This document shows positions 7,314-16,190 of a stretch of 46,544 bases of DNA, piece by piece. The stretch's first letter is position 1. Each line of letters begins with the position of its first letter. The stretch is from contig CALGVA010000007.1 in NCBI GenBank assembly GCA_937920345.1, forward strand, positions 1 to 46,544. Direction: 5' to 3'. The translations under genes and the position numbers were made by a program. Below the pieces are notes generated by a model. The model was not told where the DNA came from. It searched no databases and saw only the letters and a program-made list of their open reading frames with translations. Origin of the DNA: an uncultured Lachnospiraceae bacterium (lineage in GTDB: Bacteria; Bacillota; Clostridia; Lachnospirales; Lachnospiraceae).

Positions 7314-7598
7314 ATGGCGAAGAAGATTCCCATGCGGCAGTGTGTGGGCTGCGGCGAAATGAAAAGTAAAAAAGAGATGATGCGCGTTCTGCGCAATGAA
7401 GAGGGAGCTATCGTCCTGGATATGACCGGCAGAAAAAACGGAAGGGGTGCTTATCTGTGCATGAACAGAGAGTGTCTGGTCAGAGCCAGAAAGAATAAAG
7501 GACTGGAGCGGTCCTTTAAGATGAGCATTCCGGAGGGAATATATGAGAATCTGGAAAAGGAGTTTGAGGAGGGCGAACGTGCAGAACAGACCGAATAA
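7314..7598 (+). CDS. rnpM: YlxR-family RNA-binding protein (RnpM)
   Basis: This 94-residue protein is the YlxR family member always found between nusA and infB in Firmicutes. The signature MRQCVGC, the RKNGRGAYLC segment and the second CxxxxC-like pair (LCMNREC) are all present. Recent work in Bacillus describes YlxR as a modulator of RNase P, named RnpM. ATG 7314 follows the nusA stop by 53 bases and has GGACAGGA as its ribosome site. The 3-prime end overlaps the start of the next gene by 20 bases, so the two are translationally coupled. Confidence 0.92.
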   Translation: MAKKIPMRQCVGCGEMKSKKEMMRVLRNEEGAIVLDMTGRKNGRGAYLCMNRECLVRARKNKGLERSFKMSIPEGIYENLEKEFEEGERAEQTE

Positions 7599-7902
7599 AG
7601 ATCGGGTGTTATCTATGCTGGGTTTAGCCACCCGCTCCAGAAATGTTGTCAGTGGCGGATTTGCGACAGAGGAAGCAGTTAAGAGAGGGAAAGCATATCT
7701 GGTTATCATAGCTGAGGATGCTTCGGATAACACCAGAAAAAAATATAGTAATATGTGTGAGTTCTATGAAGTGCCCTGTGTGTACTACAGCGTAAAAGCA
7801 ATACTCGGGCACGCTATCGGCAAGGAAGAGCGATCCTGTCTTGCTGTGACTGATCAGGGATTTGCAGATTCGATACAGAAACATTTATTAGATTCGAGAT
7901 AG
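7579..7902 (+). CDS. ylxQ: L7Ae/L30e-type ribosomal protein-like YlxQ
   Basis: The 107-residue protein is a bacterial member of the L7Ae/L30e RNA-binding family, usually called YlxQ. LSMLGLATRSRNVVSGGFATEEAV is the family start, followed by GKAYLVIIAEDASDNTRKK and the C-terminal IGKEERSCLAVTDQGFA. The start is taken as GTG 7579, which follows GAGGAGG, gives the family length and overlaps rnpM by 20 bases. A longer frame open from 7543 would add residues that do not match the family. K-turn RNA binding is known for relatives; the target here is unknown. Confidence 0.9.
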   Translation: MQNRPNKDRVLSMLGLATRSRNVVSGGFATEEAVKRGKAYLVIIAEDASDNTRKKYSNMCEFYEVPCVYYSVKAILGHAIGKEERSCLAVTDQGFADSIQKHLLDSR

Positions 7903-7917
7903 TTGGAGGTAGTGAGC

Positions 7918-10776
7918 ATGGCAAAAATGAAAGTACATGAGCTGGCAAAAGAGTTAGGCAGGCAGAGCAAGGAGCTGATCGCTTTTTTGCAGGATAAAGG
8001 ATATGAAGTGAAGGTTGCGCAAAGTTCTATTGAGGATGAGGCGATCGGGCTGGTGAAGAAACAGTTCGGCGGCGATGGGAAGCCGCAGGATAACGGGCAG
8101 AAGGCGGATGCGAAAGCGGCGTCTGATGCCGAAGTTAAGCCGAAAGCGGCGGAGCCTGTGAAAACGGAAGCAGAGCCGAAGAACAACGGCGTGGAAAGCG
8201 CAAAAGAGCCTAAAGCGCCGGCTAAATCCGTAAAACCGGACGAACGGCCCAATCAGCCCAGACCGGCCAGACCGGACGGGCAGACCAGAGCAGAGCAGCC
8301 TAAGAAGAAAAAGATCATCTTCGTGAGCAATCCGCATAATTCCAAGATGCCGGGACAGGGACAACGTCCGGCGCAGGGCGGCGGTAACCGCGGCAATGAC
8401 AGAGACAGAAGACCTGCGGGAAACGGCGGACGTCCGGTACAGGCACAGAATATGCCGCATAAGATTATCCGGCCGACGCAGAAGCCGATTCCGGTGACCG
8501 CAGAACCCTATGAGGTGCGCCAGAGACAGCAGCAGGAGCGCAGGATGGAGCAGCGCCAGCAGGAGAAGCGGGAGCGTGAACGGGAACGCGAAAACATGGC
8601 GAATGCGCAGGCAAACAGACCGCAGCAGGGACAGGAGAGAACAGGAAGTGCAGGAGAAAATCGCAGACCTGAAGGCCAGAACAGGCCGGCTTATAACAAC
8701 AATCAGGGCGATCGCAGGAATAGCGGCGCTGGTGCGGGCGGTAACCGCGGCGCGGGTAATTTTGACCGCACTCCGAGAAGCGGCGGCGGGCAGGACAATC
8801 GATTCCGGAAGAATAACAATCAGAAGGACTTTGTGCCCGAGACGCCTGTCAAGGACGTGGAGAAGCACAGGGATGACGAGAAGCGCAGAGCAAATCAGGA
8901 GCGGGATAAACGCTCGAAGAAAGATCTGATCTATGAAGAGGATGATGCAGCAGTAAAGAACCGCAATAAAGCGGGCCGCTTCATCAAACCGGAGAAGAAG
9001 GCGGAATCGGCAGCAGAAGAACAGATCAAGGTGATTACGGTTCCGGATTCGCTGACGATCAAGGAACTGGCTGATAAGATGAAAGTGCAGCCTTCCGCGA
9101 TCATCAAAAAGCTCTTTTTACAGGGACAGATTGTGACGTTAAACTCGGAGATCAGCTTCGAAGAGGCCGAGAATATAGCGATCGAATATGAGATTATCTG
9201 TGAGAAAGAAGTGAAGGTCGATGTGATCGAGGAGCTGCTTAAGGAGGATGAGGAAGACGAGGCTTCCATGGTAAGCAGACCGCCGGTTATCTGTGTTATG
9301 GGACACGTTGACCATGGTAAGACTTCCCTGCTTGACGCGATCCGTAAGACGAATGTGACGGATAAAGAGGCCGGCGGCATCACGCAGGCGATCGGTGCGT
9401 ATACGGTTAAGGCGAACGGACAGAGCATTACCTTCCTGGATACGCCGGGACACGAGGCGTTTACGGCGATGCGTATGCGCGGTGCCAACTCTACGGACAT
9501 CGCGGTTCTAGTAGTCGCGGCGGACGACGGTGTTATGCCGCAGACCATCGAGGCGATCAACCATGCCAAGGCGGCGGGAATCGAGATCATTGTAGCGGTC
9601 AATAAGATTGATAAGCCGAGTGCAAATATTGACCGTGTTAAGCAGGAAATGACAGAATATGAACTGATTCCGGTAGACTGGGGCGGGTCTACAGAGTTTG
9701 TTCCGGTATCCGCGAAATCAGGAGAAGGCATCGAGAATCTGCTGGAGACGATTCTGCTGACGGCCGAAATTATGGAATTGAAGGCGAATCCGAACAGAAA
9801 TGCCAGAGGTCTGGTGATCGAGGCGGAACTCGACAAGGGACGCGGTCCCGTGGCCACCGTGCTGGTGCAGAAAGGTACGCTGCATGTGGGCGACTTTATA
9901 TCCGCAGGCGCAAGCCATGGCAAGGTAAGAGCCATGATCGATGACAAGGGCAGACGTGTGAAGGAGGCGGTGCCTTCCACACCGGTAGAGATCCTGGGTC
10001 TGTCCGATGTTCCCAGTGCGGGAGAAGTATTTATTGTACACGAAAATGACAAGAGCGCAAAATCCTATGCAGAAACTTATAAAGCGCAGCATAAGGAGGA
10101 GATGCTTGCAGATACTAAGACAAGAATGTCTCTGGACGATCTGTTCAGCCGGATTCAGGAGGGTAATCTGAAAGAACTGAATCTGATTGTGAAAGCGGAC
10201 GTTCAGGGTAGTGTGGAAGCTGTTAAACAGAGTCTGATGAAGCTGTCCAATGAGGAAGTCGTGGTAAAATGTATCCACGGCGGCGTGGGCGCGATCAATG
10301 AGTCGGACGTTTCCCTTGCTTCCGCATCCTCGGCGATTATCATCGGCTTCAATGTCAGACCGGATTCCACCGCGAAGGCGGCGGCGGAGCGCGAAGGCGT
10401 GGACGTGCGGCTGTATAAGGTGATCTATCAGGCGATCGAGGATATCGAGGCGGCGATGAAGGGCATGTTAGATCCGATCTTCGAGGAGAAGGTGATCGGT
10501 CATGCGGAAGTACGTCAGATCTTCAAGGCATCGGCGATCGGTAATATCGCAGGTTCTTACGTACTGGACGGTGAGTTCCAGAGAGGCTGTAAGATCCGGA
10601 TCACCAGAGAAGGCGAGCAGATCTATGAAGGCGAACTGGCATCCTTAAAGCGCTTCAAGGACGATGTGAAGGAAGTTAAGACAGGATTCGAGTGCGGTCT
10701 TGTATTCGACGGATTTGATAAGATGCAGGAGCTTGATATCGTTGAGGCGTATATCATGGTAGAAGTGCCCAGATAA
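7918..10776 (+). CDS. infB: Translation initiation factor IF-2
   Basis: IF-2 (952 residues) is the GTPase that brings initiator tRNA to the 30S subunit. ATG 7918 has GGAGG eight bases upstream; the in-frame TTG at 7903 overlaps that site and is unlikely. An IF2N domain (about 1-53) is followed by a long Pro/Gln/Arg/Gly-rich linker (about 55-360), a second IF2N domain (about 370-430), then the GTPase with G1 GHVDHGKT at 462-469, G3 DTPGH from 508 and G4 NKID at 562-565. Domains II-IV complete the C-terminus, ending IVEAYIMVEVPR. The linker is long and low-complexity, as in other gut clostridia. Confidence 0.98.
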   Translation: MAKMKVHELAKELGRQSKELIAFLQDKGYEVKVAQSSIEDEAIGLVKKQFGGDGKPQDNGQKADAKAASDAEVKPKAAEPVKTEAEPKNNGVESAKEPKAPAKSVKPDERPNQPRPARPDGQTRAEQPKKKKIIFVSNPHNSKMPGQGQRPAQGGGNRGNDRDRRPAGNGGRPVQAQNMPHKIIRPTQKPIPVTAEPYEVRQRQQQERRMEQRQQEKRERERERENMANAQANRPQQGQERTGSAGENRRPEGQNRPAYNNNQGDRRNSGAGAGGNRGAGNFDRTPRSGGGQDNRFRKNNNQKDFVPETPVKDVEKHRDDEKRRANQERDKRSKKDLIYEEDDAAVKNRNKAGRFIKPEKKAESAAEEQIKVITVPDSLTIKELADKMKVQPSAIIKKLFLQGQIVTLNSEISFEEAENIAIEYEIICEKEVKVDVIEELLKEDEEDEASMVSRPPVICVMGHVDHGKTSLLDAIRKTNVTDKEAGGITQAIGAYTVKANGQSITFLDTPGHEAFTAMRMRGANSTDIAVLVVAADDGVMPQTIEAINHAKAAGIEIIVAVNKIDKPSANIDRVKQEMTEYELIPVDWGGSTEFVPVSAKSGEGIENLLETILLTAEIMELKANPNRNARGLVIEAELDKGRGPVATVLVQKGTLHVGDFISAGASHGKVRAMIDDKGRRVKEAVPSTPVEILGLSDVPSAGEVFIVHENDKSAKSYAETYKAQHKEEMLADTKTRMSLDDLFSRIQEGNLKELNLIVKADVQGSVEAVKQSLMKLSNEEVVVKCIHGGVGAINESDVSLASASSAIIIGFNVRPDSTAKAAAEREGVDVRLYKVIYQAIEDIEAAMKGMLDPIFEEKVIGHAEVRQIFKASAIGNIAGSYVLDGEFQRGCKIRITREGEQIYEGELASLKRFKDDVKEVKTGFECGLVFDGFDKMQELDIVEAYIMVEVPR

Positions 10777-10802
10777 CATATCAGAACAGTTGTTATGATA
10801 TG
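10777..10802 (+). repeat. Inverted repeat between infB and rbfA
   Basis: CATATCA (10777-10783) and TGATATG (10796-10802) pair perfectly around a 12-base loop immediately after the infB stop codon. There is no T run, so it is more likely an mRNA processing or stability hairpin than a terminator. Confidence 0.4.
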
Positions 10803-10872
10803 AGAGGTCCGGGTGGAAAGGGTGTTGCTGTCCGGTCTGATGCCGTGCAGTGACGAAGAGGTTTACTGGATA

Positions 10873-11259
10873 ATGCGTAAGAACAGTGTTAAAAATACCC
10901 GTATCAATGGAGAAGTCCAGCGTGTGCTGGCAGAGATCATCCGGGGCGGGATCAAAGATCCGCGGATTGCCCCGATGACCTCGGTGGTGGCGGTGGAGGT
11001 GGCTCCCGATTTAAAGACCTGTAAAGCGTGGATCAGCGTGCTGGGCGATGAGCAGGCACAGAAGGATACGTTAGCGGGGCTTAAAAGTGCGGAAGGCTAT
11101 ATCCGCAATCAGCTTGCAAAGACGATCAATCTGCGCAATACGCCGCAGGTGCATTTCATCATGGATCAGTCCATTGCTTACGGCGTGAATATGTCTAAGC
11201 TGATAGACGAAGTGGTAGTAAAGCAGGCAGAAGAAGATGAGATAGTAGAAAAAGGTTGA
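10873..11259 (+). CDS. rbfA: Ribosome-binding factor A
   Basis: The 128-residue product matches RbfA, a KH-fold 30S assembly factor. NSVKNTRINGEVQRVLAEIIR, DPRIAPMTSVVAVEVAPDLKTCKAWISVLG and the C-terminal RNTPQVHFIMDQSI are family blocks. An in-frame GTG at 10813 would add twenty residues unlike the family; ATG 10873, with AAGAGG eleven bases upstream, gives the normal N-terminus MRKNSVKN. It continues the infB transcript and is followed 50 bases later by nrnA. Confidence 0.95.
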   Translation: MRKNSVKNTRINGEVQRVLAEIIRGGIKDPRIAPMTSVVAVEVAPDLKTCKAWISVLGDEQAQKDTLAGLKSAEGYIRNQLAKTINLRNTPQVHFIMDQSIAYGVNMSKLIDEVVVKQAEEDEIVEKG

Positions 11260-11309
11260 AAGAAAAGCGCTTTCAACGATTGAATATGAGTGCCCGCTGA
11301 AGCAGGCAA

Positions 11310-12272
11310 ATGGGTGTAATGATGAAGATAATGGATGAAGTAAAAGGAGCAAAGACGATCGCGGTCAGCGGACACGTGAGGCCGGACGGAGACTGTGTCG
11401 GATCAGTGATGGGGTTGTACCTTTATCTGAAAAAGGAGATGCCGGAGGCACAGGTTGATGCATATCTGGAAAAACCGGCGGAAATTTTCGGATGTATTGA
11501 TCATATTGAAGAAATTAAATCTGAAGTTAATACAGAGCAGGTTTATGACGTATTTATAGTGCTTGACACTGCCGACGACCGTCTGGGCGATGCGGAACCG
11601 GTCTACCGCAGAGCGAACAAGAAGATCAACATAGATCATCATGTCAGCAACAGAGGCTGCGGTGATGTCAGTATTGTGGAACCGCAGCGGAGTTCCACGG
11701 CAGAACTTTTGTACGAGTTGATGGACCCGGAGAAGATCGACGTACAGATCGCTAAGGCAATCTACATTGGTATCATTCACGATACGGGCGTACTGCGGTA
11801 TTCCAACACATCACCCCGTACCCTGCAGATTACGGCAGAACTTGTTAAATTTGGATTTGATTTCTCGGAAATTATAGAAGAAACTTTCTTTGAGAGAACT
11901 TATCTTCAGACGCAGATTATGGGAAGGGCGATCCTGGAGAGTGTACGCTTCATGAATGACAGATGTATTGTCAGCATGGTTTCCCGCCGTATGATGGAGT
12001 TCTACAGAGTGACGCCGAAGGATCTGGACGGCATCGTCAATCAGCTGCAGTCCGTAAAGGGCGTGGACTGTTCCATTTTTATGTACGAGACAGGTACGTT
12101 GGAGTATAAGGTGAGTATGCGTTCCAACGGCAGGGTGGACGTGGCGGCTGTGGCGCTTAAGTTCGGCGGCGGCGGTCATGTGCGTGCGGCCGGCTGTACG
12201 ATGAACGGTACATATCATGACAATATCAACAACCTTTCCATAGAGATCGCGGAGCAGTTTAAGGATGAATAA
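11310..12272 (+). CDS. nrnA: DHH-family oligoribonuclease / pAp phosphatase NrnA
   Basis: This 320-residue protein belongs to the DHH/DHHA1 family of NrnA enzymes, which degrade short RNA oligomers and dephosphorylate 3-prime-phosphoadenosine 5-prime-phosphate; some members also act on cyclic dinucleotide products such as pApA. Metal-binding motifs are visible: GHVRPDGDCVGS near residue 22, a middle DTAD, and INIDHHVSN near residue 109. The C-terminal DHHA1 part has KFGGGGHVRAAGC. The start is unclear because ATG 11310, 11319 and 11322 are all in frame and none has a strong ribosome site. The stop overlaps truB by eight bases. Confidence 0.92.
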   Translation: MGVMMKIMDEVKGAKTIAVSGHVRPDGDCVGSVMGLYLYLKKEMPEAQVDAYLEKPAEIFGCIDHIEEIKSEVNTEQVYDVFIVLDTADDRLGDAEPVYRRANKKINIDHHVSNRGCGDVSIVEPQRSSTAELLYELMDPEKIDVQIAKAIYIGIIHDTGVLRYSNTSPRTLQITAELVKFGFDFSEIIEETFFERTYLQTQIMGRAILESVRFMNDRCIVSMVSRRMMEFYRVTPKDLDGIVNQLQSVKGVDCSIFMYETGTLEYKVSMRSNGRVDVAAVALKFGGGGHVRAAGCTMNGTYHDNINNLSIEIAEQFKDE

Positions 12273-13281
12273 CACATATAATGGAATCGTAAATGTCTAT
12301 AAGGAGTCTGGTTTTACTTCCCATGATGTGGTAGCCAGGCTTCGGGGCATCTGTAAAATGAAGAAAATCGGGCATACAGGAACACTCGATCCGGAGGCGG
12401 TCGGCGTGCTTCCTGTATGTTTCGGTTCAGGCACGAAACTCTGTGATCTGCTGACCGATTGGGATAAGGAGTATGTCGCCGTGCTGCGTCTGGGGAGGAC
12501 GACCGACACACAGGACATGACGGGACAGATATTGTCGGAATGCACCCCGGAGCAGATGGAAACACTGACAGAGGAACGGGTGCGTGAGACAATCTTAAGC
12601 TTTCAGGGCAGCTATGACCAGATTCCGCCCATGTATTCTGCGCTTAAGGTGAACGGGAAGAAGCTCTATGAGCTGGCGAGAGCGGGTAAAGAGGTGGAGC
12701 GCAGTCCCAGAACGGTGCAGATCAGAGAGATCGAGATTCTGGAAACGGAACTGCCGACAGTCAGAATGCGCATCGTCTGCTCTAAAGGAACGTATATCCG
12801 GACGCTGTGCCATGATATCGGCGGACGTCTCGGATGCGGCGGCGTCATGGAGTCTCTGATCAGAAGCAGAGTCGGCATATTCGGGATAGAAGAGGCACTG
12901 ACACTGGCAGAACTGGAGAAACTGCGGGACGAAGGAACAATAGCAAGTGTTATCGTACCGCCGGATACAATTTTTGCCGACTGCCGTGCCGTGATCGTGA
13001 ATGAATCGGGCCGCAGGATGGTGCAGAACGGAAACCGGTTAGGGGCGGCACAGATTGCGCGGACCGTACAGCCGGGACGGGAGGCTGCGCAGCAGACAGA
13101 CGGACAGACGGACTTCACCGGACGGTTGGAGCAAAATACGGACATCAGAGCGTTTGCGGAAGCAGAACAGGTCAGAGTCTATGACGGCAGCGGGAAGTTC
13201 TATGGAATCTATATCTGCCATCGCGCGGAGGGCATACTGAAACCCGTCAAGATGTTCCTGACTGATCATGATAAACGTTAG
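12265..13281 (+). CDS. truB: tRNA pseudouridine(55) synthase TruB
   Basis: TruB makes pseudouridine 55 in the T loop of tRNAs. The N-terminus NGIVNVYKESGFTSHDVVARLR and the catalytic block GHTGTLDPEAVGVLP, with Asp42, are typical, as are YSALKVNGKKLYELAR and CSKGTYIRTLCHDIG. At 338 residues it is about 30 longer than usual. The extra part is a polar segment around residues 265-295 (PGREAAQQTDGQTD), just before the C-terminal PUA-like RVYDGSGKFYGIY. The gene overlaps nrnA by eight bases and precedes ribF by nine, so translation is coupled. Confidence 0.96.
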   Translation: MNNTYNGIVNVYKESGFTSHDVVARLRGICKMKKIGHTGTLDPEAVGVLPVCFGSGTKLCDLLTDWDKEYVAVLRLGRTTDTQDMTGQILSECTPEQMETLTEERVRETILSFQGSYDQIPPMYSALKVNGKKLYELARAGKEVERSPRTVQIREIEILETELPTVRMRIVCSKGTYIRTLCHDIGGRLGCGGVMESLIRSRVGIFGIEEALTLAELEKLRDEGTIASVIVPPDTIFADCRAVIVNESGRRMVQNGNRLGAAQIARTVQPGREAAQQTDGQTDFTGRLEQNTDIRAFAEAEQVRVYDGSGKFYGIYICHRAEGILKPVKMFLTDHDKR

Positions 13282-13290
13282 GGAAAGCAG

Positions 13291-14265
13291 GTGCAGAAGA
13301 GCATGCAGATTATAGAACAGACGACAGATTTTGTGCTGCCGGCAGCGAGTGCGGTCGCCATCGGCAAGTTTGACGGGATTCACCTCGGACACCGGAAGCT
13401 GGTTTCCCGGCTTTTGGAGCACAGGCAGAACGGGCTGCTGGCTACCATTTTTACTTTTGATACCTCTGCTGCCGCTTTTTTCGGGGGAGAGGAAAAGGAA
13501 CTGACCACCAGAGCGGAAAAGAGAGCCGTTTTCGAAGAGATGGGCATAGATGTGCTTATTGAATTTCCGCTGAACAGGGAGACGGCCGCCACCGAACCGG
13601 CGGAATTTGTGCGCAGGTATCTGGCGGAGCAGATGAAGGCGGCATATATCTGTGCGGGACCGGATGTGTCTTTCGGAAAAAACGGGGCGGGAGATTACGC
13701 GCTCTTAGAGCAGTTTGCAGACAAGTATGGTTATCGGGCGGAGCTGATCGAAAAGGTCGGGCTGCCGGACGGAACGGAAATCAGTTCTACCGCGATTCGG
13801 GAAGCAGTCAGACGAGGGGACATGGAGCTTGTCAGAAGTATGCTGGGTAAGCCTTATAGTGTGAGCGGGTGTGTGGAACACGGACGCCGGTTCGGCAGCA
13901 CCATCGGAATGCCCACCGCGAATCTGATTCCGGAGCAGGATAAGCTGCTTCCGCCGAACGGCGTCTATTATTCGAACATTATTGTCATGGACGGAAAAGA
14001 AGGCAAGGAGTACCGCGGTATCTCCAATGTTGGATGTAAACCGACAGTGAGCGCAGCCGGTCTGGTGGGGATCGAGACGTATCTCTATGATTTCGAGGGC
14101 GATCTTTACGGGAAGGATATTACGGTTATGCTGCAGGCTTTCCGCAGACCGGAACAGAAGTTTGACGATGCGGACGCGCTGCGCAGACAAATGGAGGCGG
14201 ACATCGCGGCAGGAAGAGAATATACGGCAGCTATGAGCGGAGCGGCTTTGCGAATGGAGCGGTAA
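13291..14265 (+). CDS. ribF: Bifunctional riboflavin kinase / FAD synthetase
   Basis: RibF (324 residues) phosphorylates riboflavin to FMN and adenylates FMN to FAD. The N-terminal FAD synthetase has the nucleotidyltransferase motif GKFDGIHLGHRKL, then GPDVSFGKNGAGD and ISSTAIREAV. The C-terminal riboflavin kinase has the GRRFGSTIGMPTANL signature and YYSNIIV, ending in the LQAFRRPEQKFDD block. GTG 13291 is the first start, with GGAAAG upstream; ATG 13303 is a possible alternative. It closes the nusA-infB operon, as in many Firmicutes. Confidence 0.96.
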   Translation: MQKSMQIIEQTTDFVLPAASAVAIGKFDGIHLGHRKLVSRLLEHRQNGLLATIFTFDTSAAAFFGGEEKELTTRAEKRAVFEEMGIDVLIEFPLNRETAATEPAEFVRRYLAEQMKAAYICAGPDVSFGKNGAGDYALLEQFADKYGYRAELIEKVGLPDGTEISSTAIREAVRRGDMELVRSMLGKPYSVSGCVEHGRRFGSTIGMPTANLIPEQDKLLPPNGVYYSNIIVMDGKEGKEYRGISNVGCKPTVSAAGLVGIETYLYDFEGDLYGKDITVMLQAFRRPEQKFDDADALRRQMEADIAAGREYTAAMSGAALRMER

Positions 14266-14301
14266 ACTGTCACTGCGGCGGGACAGAATTTATAATGGGG
14301 C

Positions 14302-14330
14302 TTGTCAGTATACTTTATTTCCGATAAAAT
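14302..14330 (+). promoter_or_regulatory. Promoter of the Na/Pi cotransporter gene
   Basis: TTGTCA (14302-14307), a 17-base spacer and TAAAAT (14325-14330) lie 56 bases before the start codon. They show that this gene has its own transcription start after ribF. Confidence 0.7.
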
Positions 14331-14386
14331 AGAATCGTGTAGGTTTACGCGGCGAATCAGTACATATGAAGGGAATCTGAAATCAG

Positions 14387-16024
14387 ATGGACATATCGAT
14401 TATGTTATCCATGGCGGGCGGTCTGGGACTGTTCCTGTATGGTATGCGCATTATGAGCGACAGCATTGAGAAAGTTGCCGGCGCGAAATTGAGAGGAATT
14501 TTAGAGCGGTTGACGACCAACCGCTTTACGGGCATATTGGTAGGTATTTTCTTTACGGCCGTGATACAGTCTTCATCGGCGTGTACGGTTATGGTTGTCA
14601 GCTTCGTCAATTCGGGGCTGATGACGCTGACGCAGGCGGCGGGCGTGATCTTCGGTGCCAATATCGGTACGACGGTGACGGCGCTGCTGGTATCTTTTAA
14701 GCTGGAAAAGGTAGCGCCGGTCATACTGCTGCTGGGTGTGCTGATCATCATGTTCTGCAAGCGGCAGAAGGTTTCCCGGTGGGGTGAGGTCATCATCGGC
14801 TTCGGCGTCCTGTTCATGGGGCTCGGTACGATGTCCGCGGCAATGGCGGGAATGAAAGACTCTCCCGCAGTTTTACATATGTTTGCATCTTTACAGTCAC
14901 CGATTCTTGCGGTGATTCTCGGCGCTGTGCTCACAGCGGTGATCCAAAGCTCTTCCGTGACGGTCAGCATCATGGTACTGCTTGCCAATCAGGGGATGAT
15001 GACTATGGATATCGGCATGTACGTGATTCTGGGCTGTAATATCGGCGCCTGCACGTCGGCGGTGCTTGCTTCCCTGAACGGTAAGAAGGACGCGAAGCGG
15101 GCGGCGGCGATTCATCTGATCTTTAACGTGATTGGTACGATTATTGTCTATATTATATTCCTGTTCGGCGTAGGGCAGATTGTAGAGGCGCTCACAGCCA
15201 TTGCGGGAAATAATTTGGGACGAGTCGTTGCTTATGCGCATATCTTTATCAAAGTGTTCCAGGTTATCATTATGATGCCTTTTATCAAGGGAATTGTGAA
15301 GCTTACTTATCTTGTGGTGCCCGGTGATGATAAGAAGGTAGGATATCGGGACAGCTACCAGCTTAAATATATCGGTGAAAAAGTGGTGTTAAACCCTGCT
15401 ACGGCAGTGGTGGAGGCGATCAAGGAACTGGATCGTATGGCATCGCTTGCAGATGAGAATTTAAACCGTGCCATGAACGTTCTGCTGACGCTGGAACCCG
15501 AGGAGATCGAGGAAGTGCGGGAAGTGGAGAAGAATATAGACTTCCTGAGCCATGCCATCACCAACTATCTGGTCAAGATCAACCAGACGACGCTGCCTAT
15601 CGAGGACTTGAAGAGTATCGGCGCGCTTTTCCATGTTGTCAATGACATCGAGCGGATCGGCGACCATGCGGAAAATATTGCGGAGGCGGCGGAGCGCAGG
15701 ATCAAGACCGGCGTTGGATTCTCTAAGGAAGCCCAGAAGGAACTGGGTGAGATGATGAATATGGTCAATACGGTTCTGCGGTTCTCCTTCGAGATGTTTG
15801 TCAAGAGTACGGAGGAGCATGTGGAGGATATCCTGCATCTGGAGGAGGCCATCGACGAGAAGGAGAAAGAACTGCAGCAGAAGCATATCGAGCGTCTGTC
15901 CAACAACGAATGTACGCCCGAGGCCGGCGCGCTCTTCTCGGATATTGTATCCGGTCTGGAGAGAGTTGCGGATCATGCCGTGAACATTGCGTTTTCCAGC
16001 AGTTACGGGGAGGGGAACGCGTAA
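14387..16024 (+). CDS. Na/Pi cotransporter family protein with PhoU-like domain
   Basis: The 545-residue membrane protein belongs to the NptA/YjbB sodium-phosphate cotransporter family. Its membrane part (about residues 1-310) holds two repeats, each with the QSSS signature: AVIQSSSACTVMVVSFVNSG near residue 60 and AVIQSSSVTVSIMVLLANQG near residue 185. The C-terminal part (about 340-545) is helical and PhoU-like (LFHVVNDIERIGDHAENI and LERVADHAVNIAFS). Family members export or import phosphate, and the PhoU part suggests control by phosphate status. Direction and substrate are not settled by sequence. The ribosome site is weak. Confidence 0.93.
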   Translation: MDISIMLSMAGGLGLFLYGMRIMSDSIEKVAGAKLRGILERLTTNRFTGILVGIFFTAVIQSSSACTVMVVSFVNSGLMTLTQAAGVIFGANIGTTVTALLVSFKLEKVAPVILLLGVLIIMFCKRQKVSRWGEVIIGFGVLFMGLGTMSAAMAGMKDSPAVLHMFASLQSPILAVILGAVLTAVIQSSSVTVSIMVLLANQGMMTMDIGMYVILGCNIGACTSAVLASLNGKKDAKRAAAIHLIFNVIGTIIVYIIFLFGVGQIVEALTAIAGNNLGRVVAYAHIFIKVFQVIIMMPFIKGIVKLTYLVVPGDDKKVGYRDSYQLKYIGEKVVLNPATAVVEAIKELDRMASLADENLNRAMNVLLTLEPEEIEEVREVEKNIDFLSHAITNYLVKINQTTLPIEDLKSIGALFHVVNDIERIGDHAENIAEAAERRIKTGVGFSKEAQKELGEMMNMVNTVLRFSFEMFVKSTEEHVEDILHLEEAIDEKEKELQQKHIERLSNNECTPEAGALFSDIVSGLERVADHAVNIAFSSSYGEGNA

Positions 16025-16070
16025 CGGGTGCTGTGGCATATTTTTACAGGTGATTTTACATAGAAGGGAT

Positions 16071-16099
16071 TTGACAGGAGCGGAAGTACCTGCTATAAT
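16071..16099 (+). promoter_or_regulatory. Strong promoter of the NlpC/P60 gene
   Basis: TTGACA (16071-16076), exactly 17 bases, then TATAAT (16094-16099) form a consensus sigma-A promoter. The 5-prime leader is about 85 bases long. Confidence 0.85.
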
Positions 16100-16111
16100 T
16101 ACGTCGTAATT
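16097..16111. promoter_or_regulatory. Palindromic operator candidate at the transcription start
   Basis: AATTACG-T-CGTAATT is a perfect odd-centred palindrome that overlaps the last bases of the -10 box and the expected start point. A protein bound here would block transcription. The regulator is unknown. Confidence 0.45.
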
Positions 16112-16127
16112 GTTACAGAAATGTTAC
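16111..16127 (+). promoter_or_regulatory. WalR (YycF)-like binding site
   Basis: TGTTAC, five bases, TGTTAC fits the published WalR consensus TGTWAH-N5-TGTWAH exactly. A third half site, TGTTAA, lies at 16142-16147. WalR controls peptidoglycan hydrolases, and the gene downstream is an NlpC/P60 hydrolase. The box lies downstream of the start point, a position usually linked to repression. Confidence 0.5.
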
Positions 16128-16190
16128 GAAATATAAAGAAATGTTAAGTATAGCGGCAAGGACTGCTGTACGTAAGAGGATCAGATAGAC

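Noticed and set aside
16100..16190. A c-di-AMP (ydaO-type) riboswitch before the NlpC/P60 gene
   Set aside because: Such genes are common targets, but the leader is only about 85 bases long and lacks the conserved core of that class.
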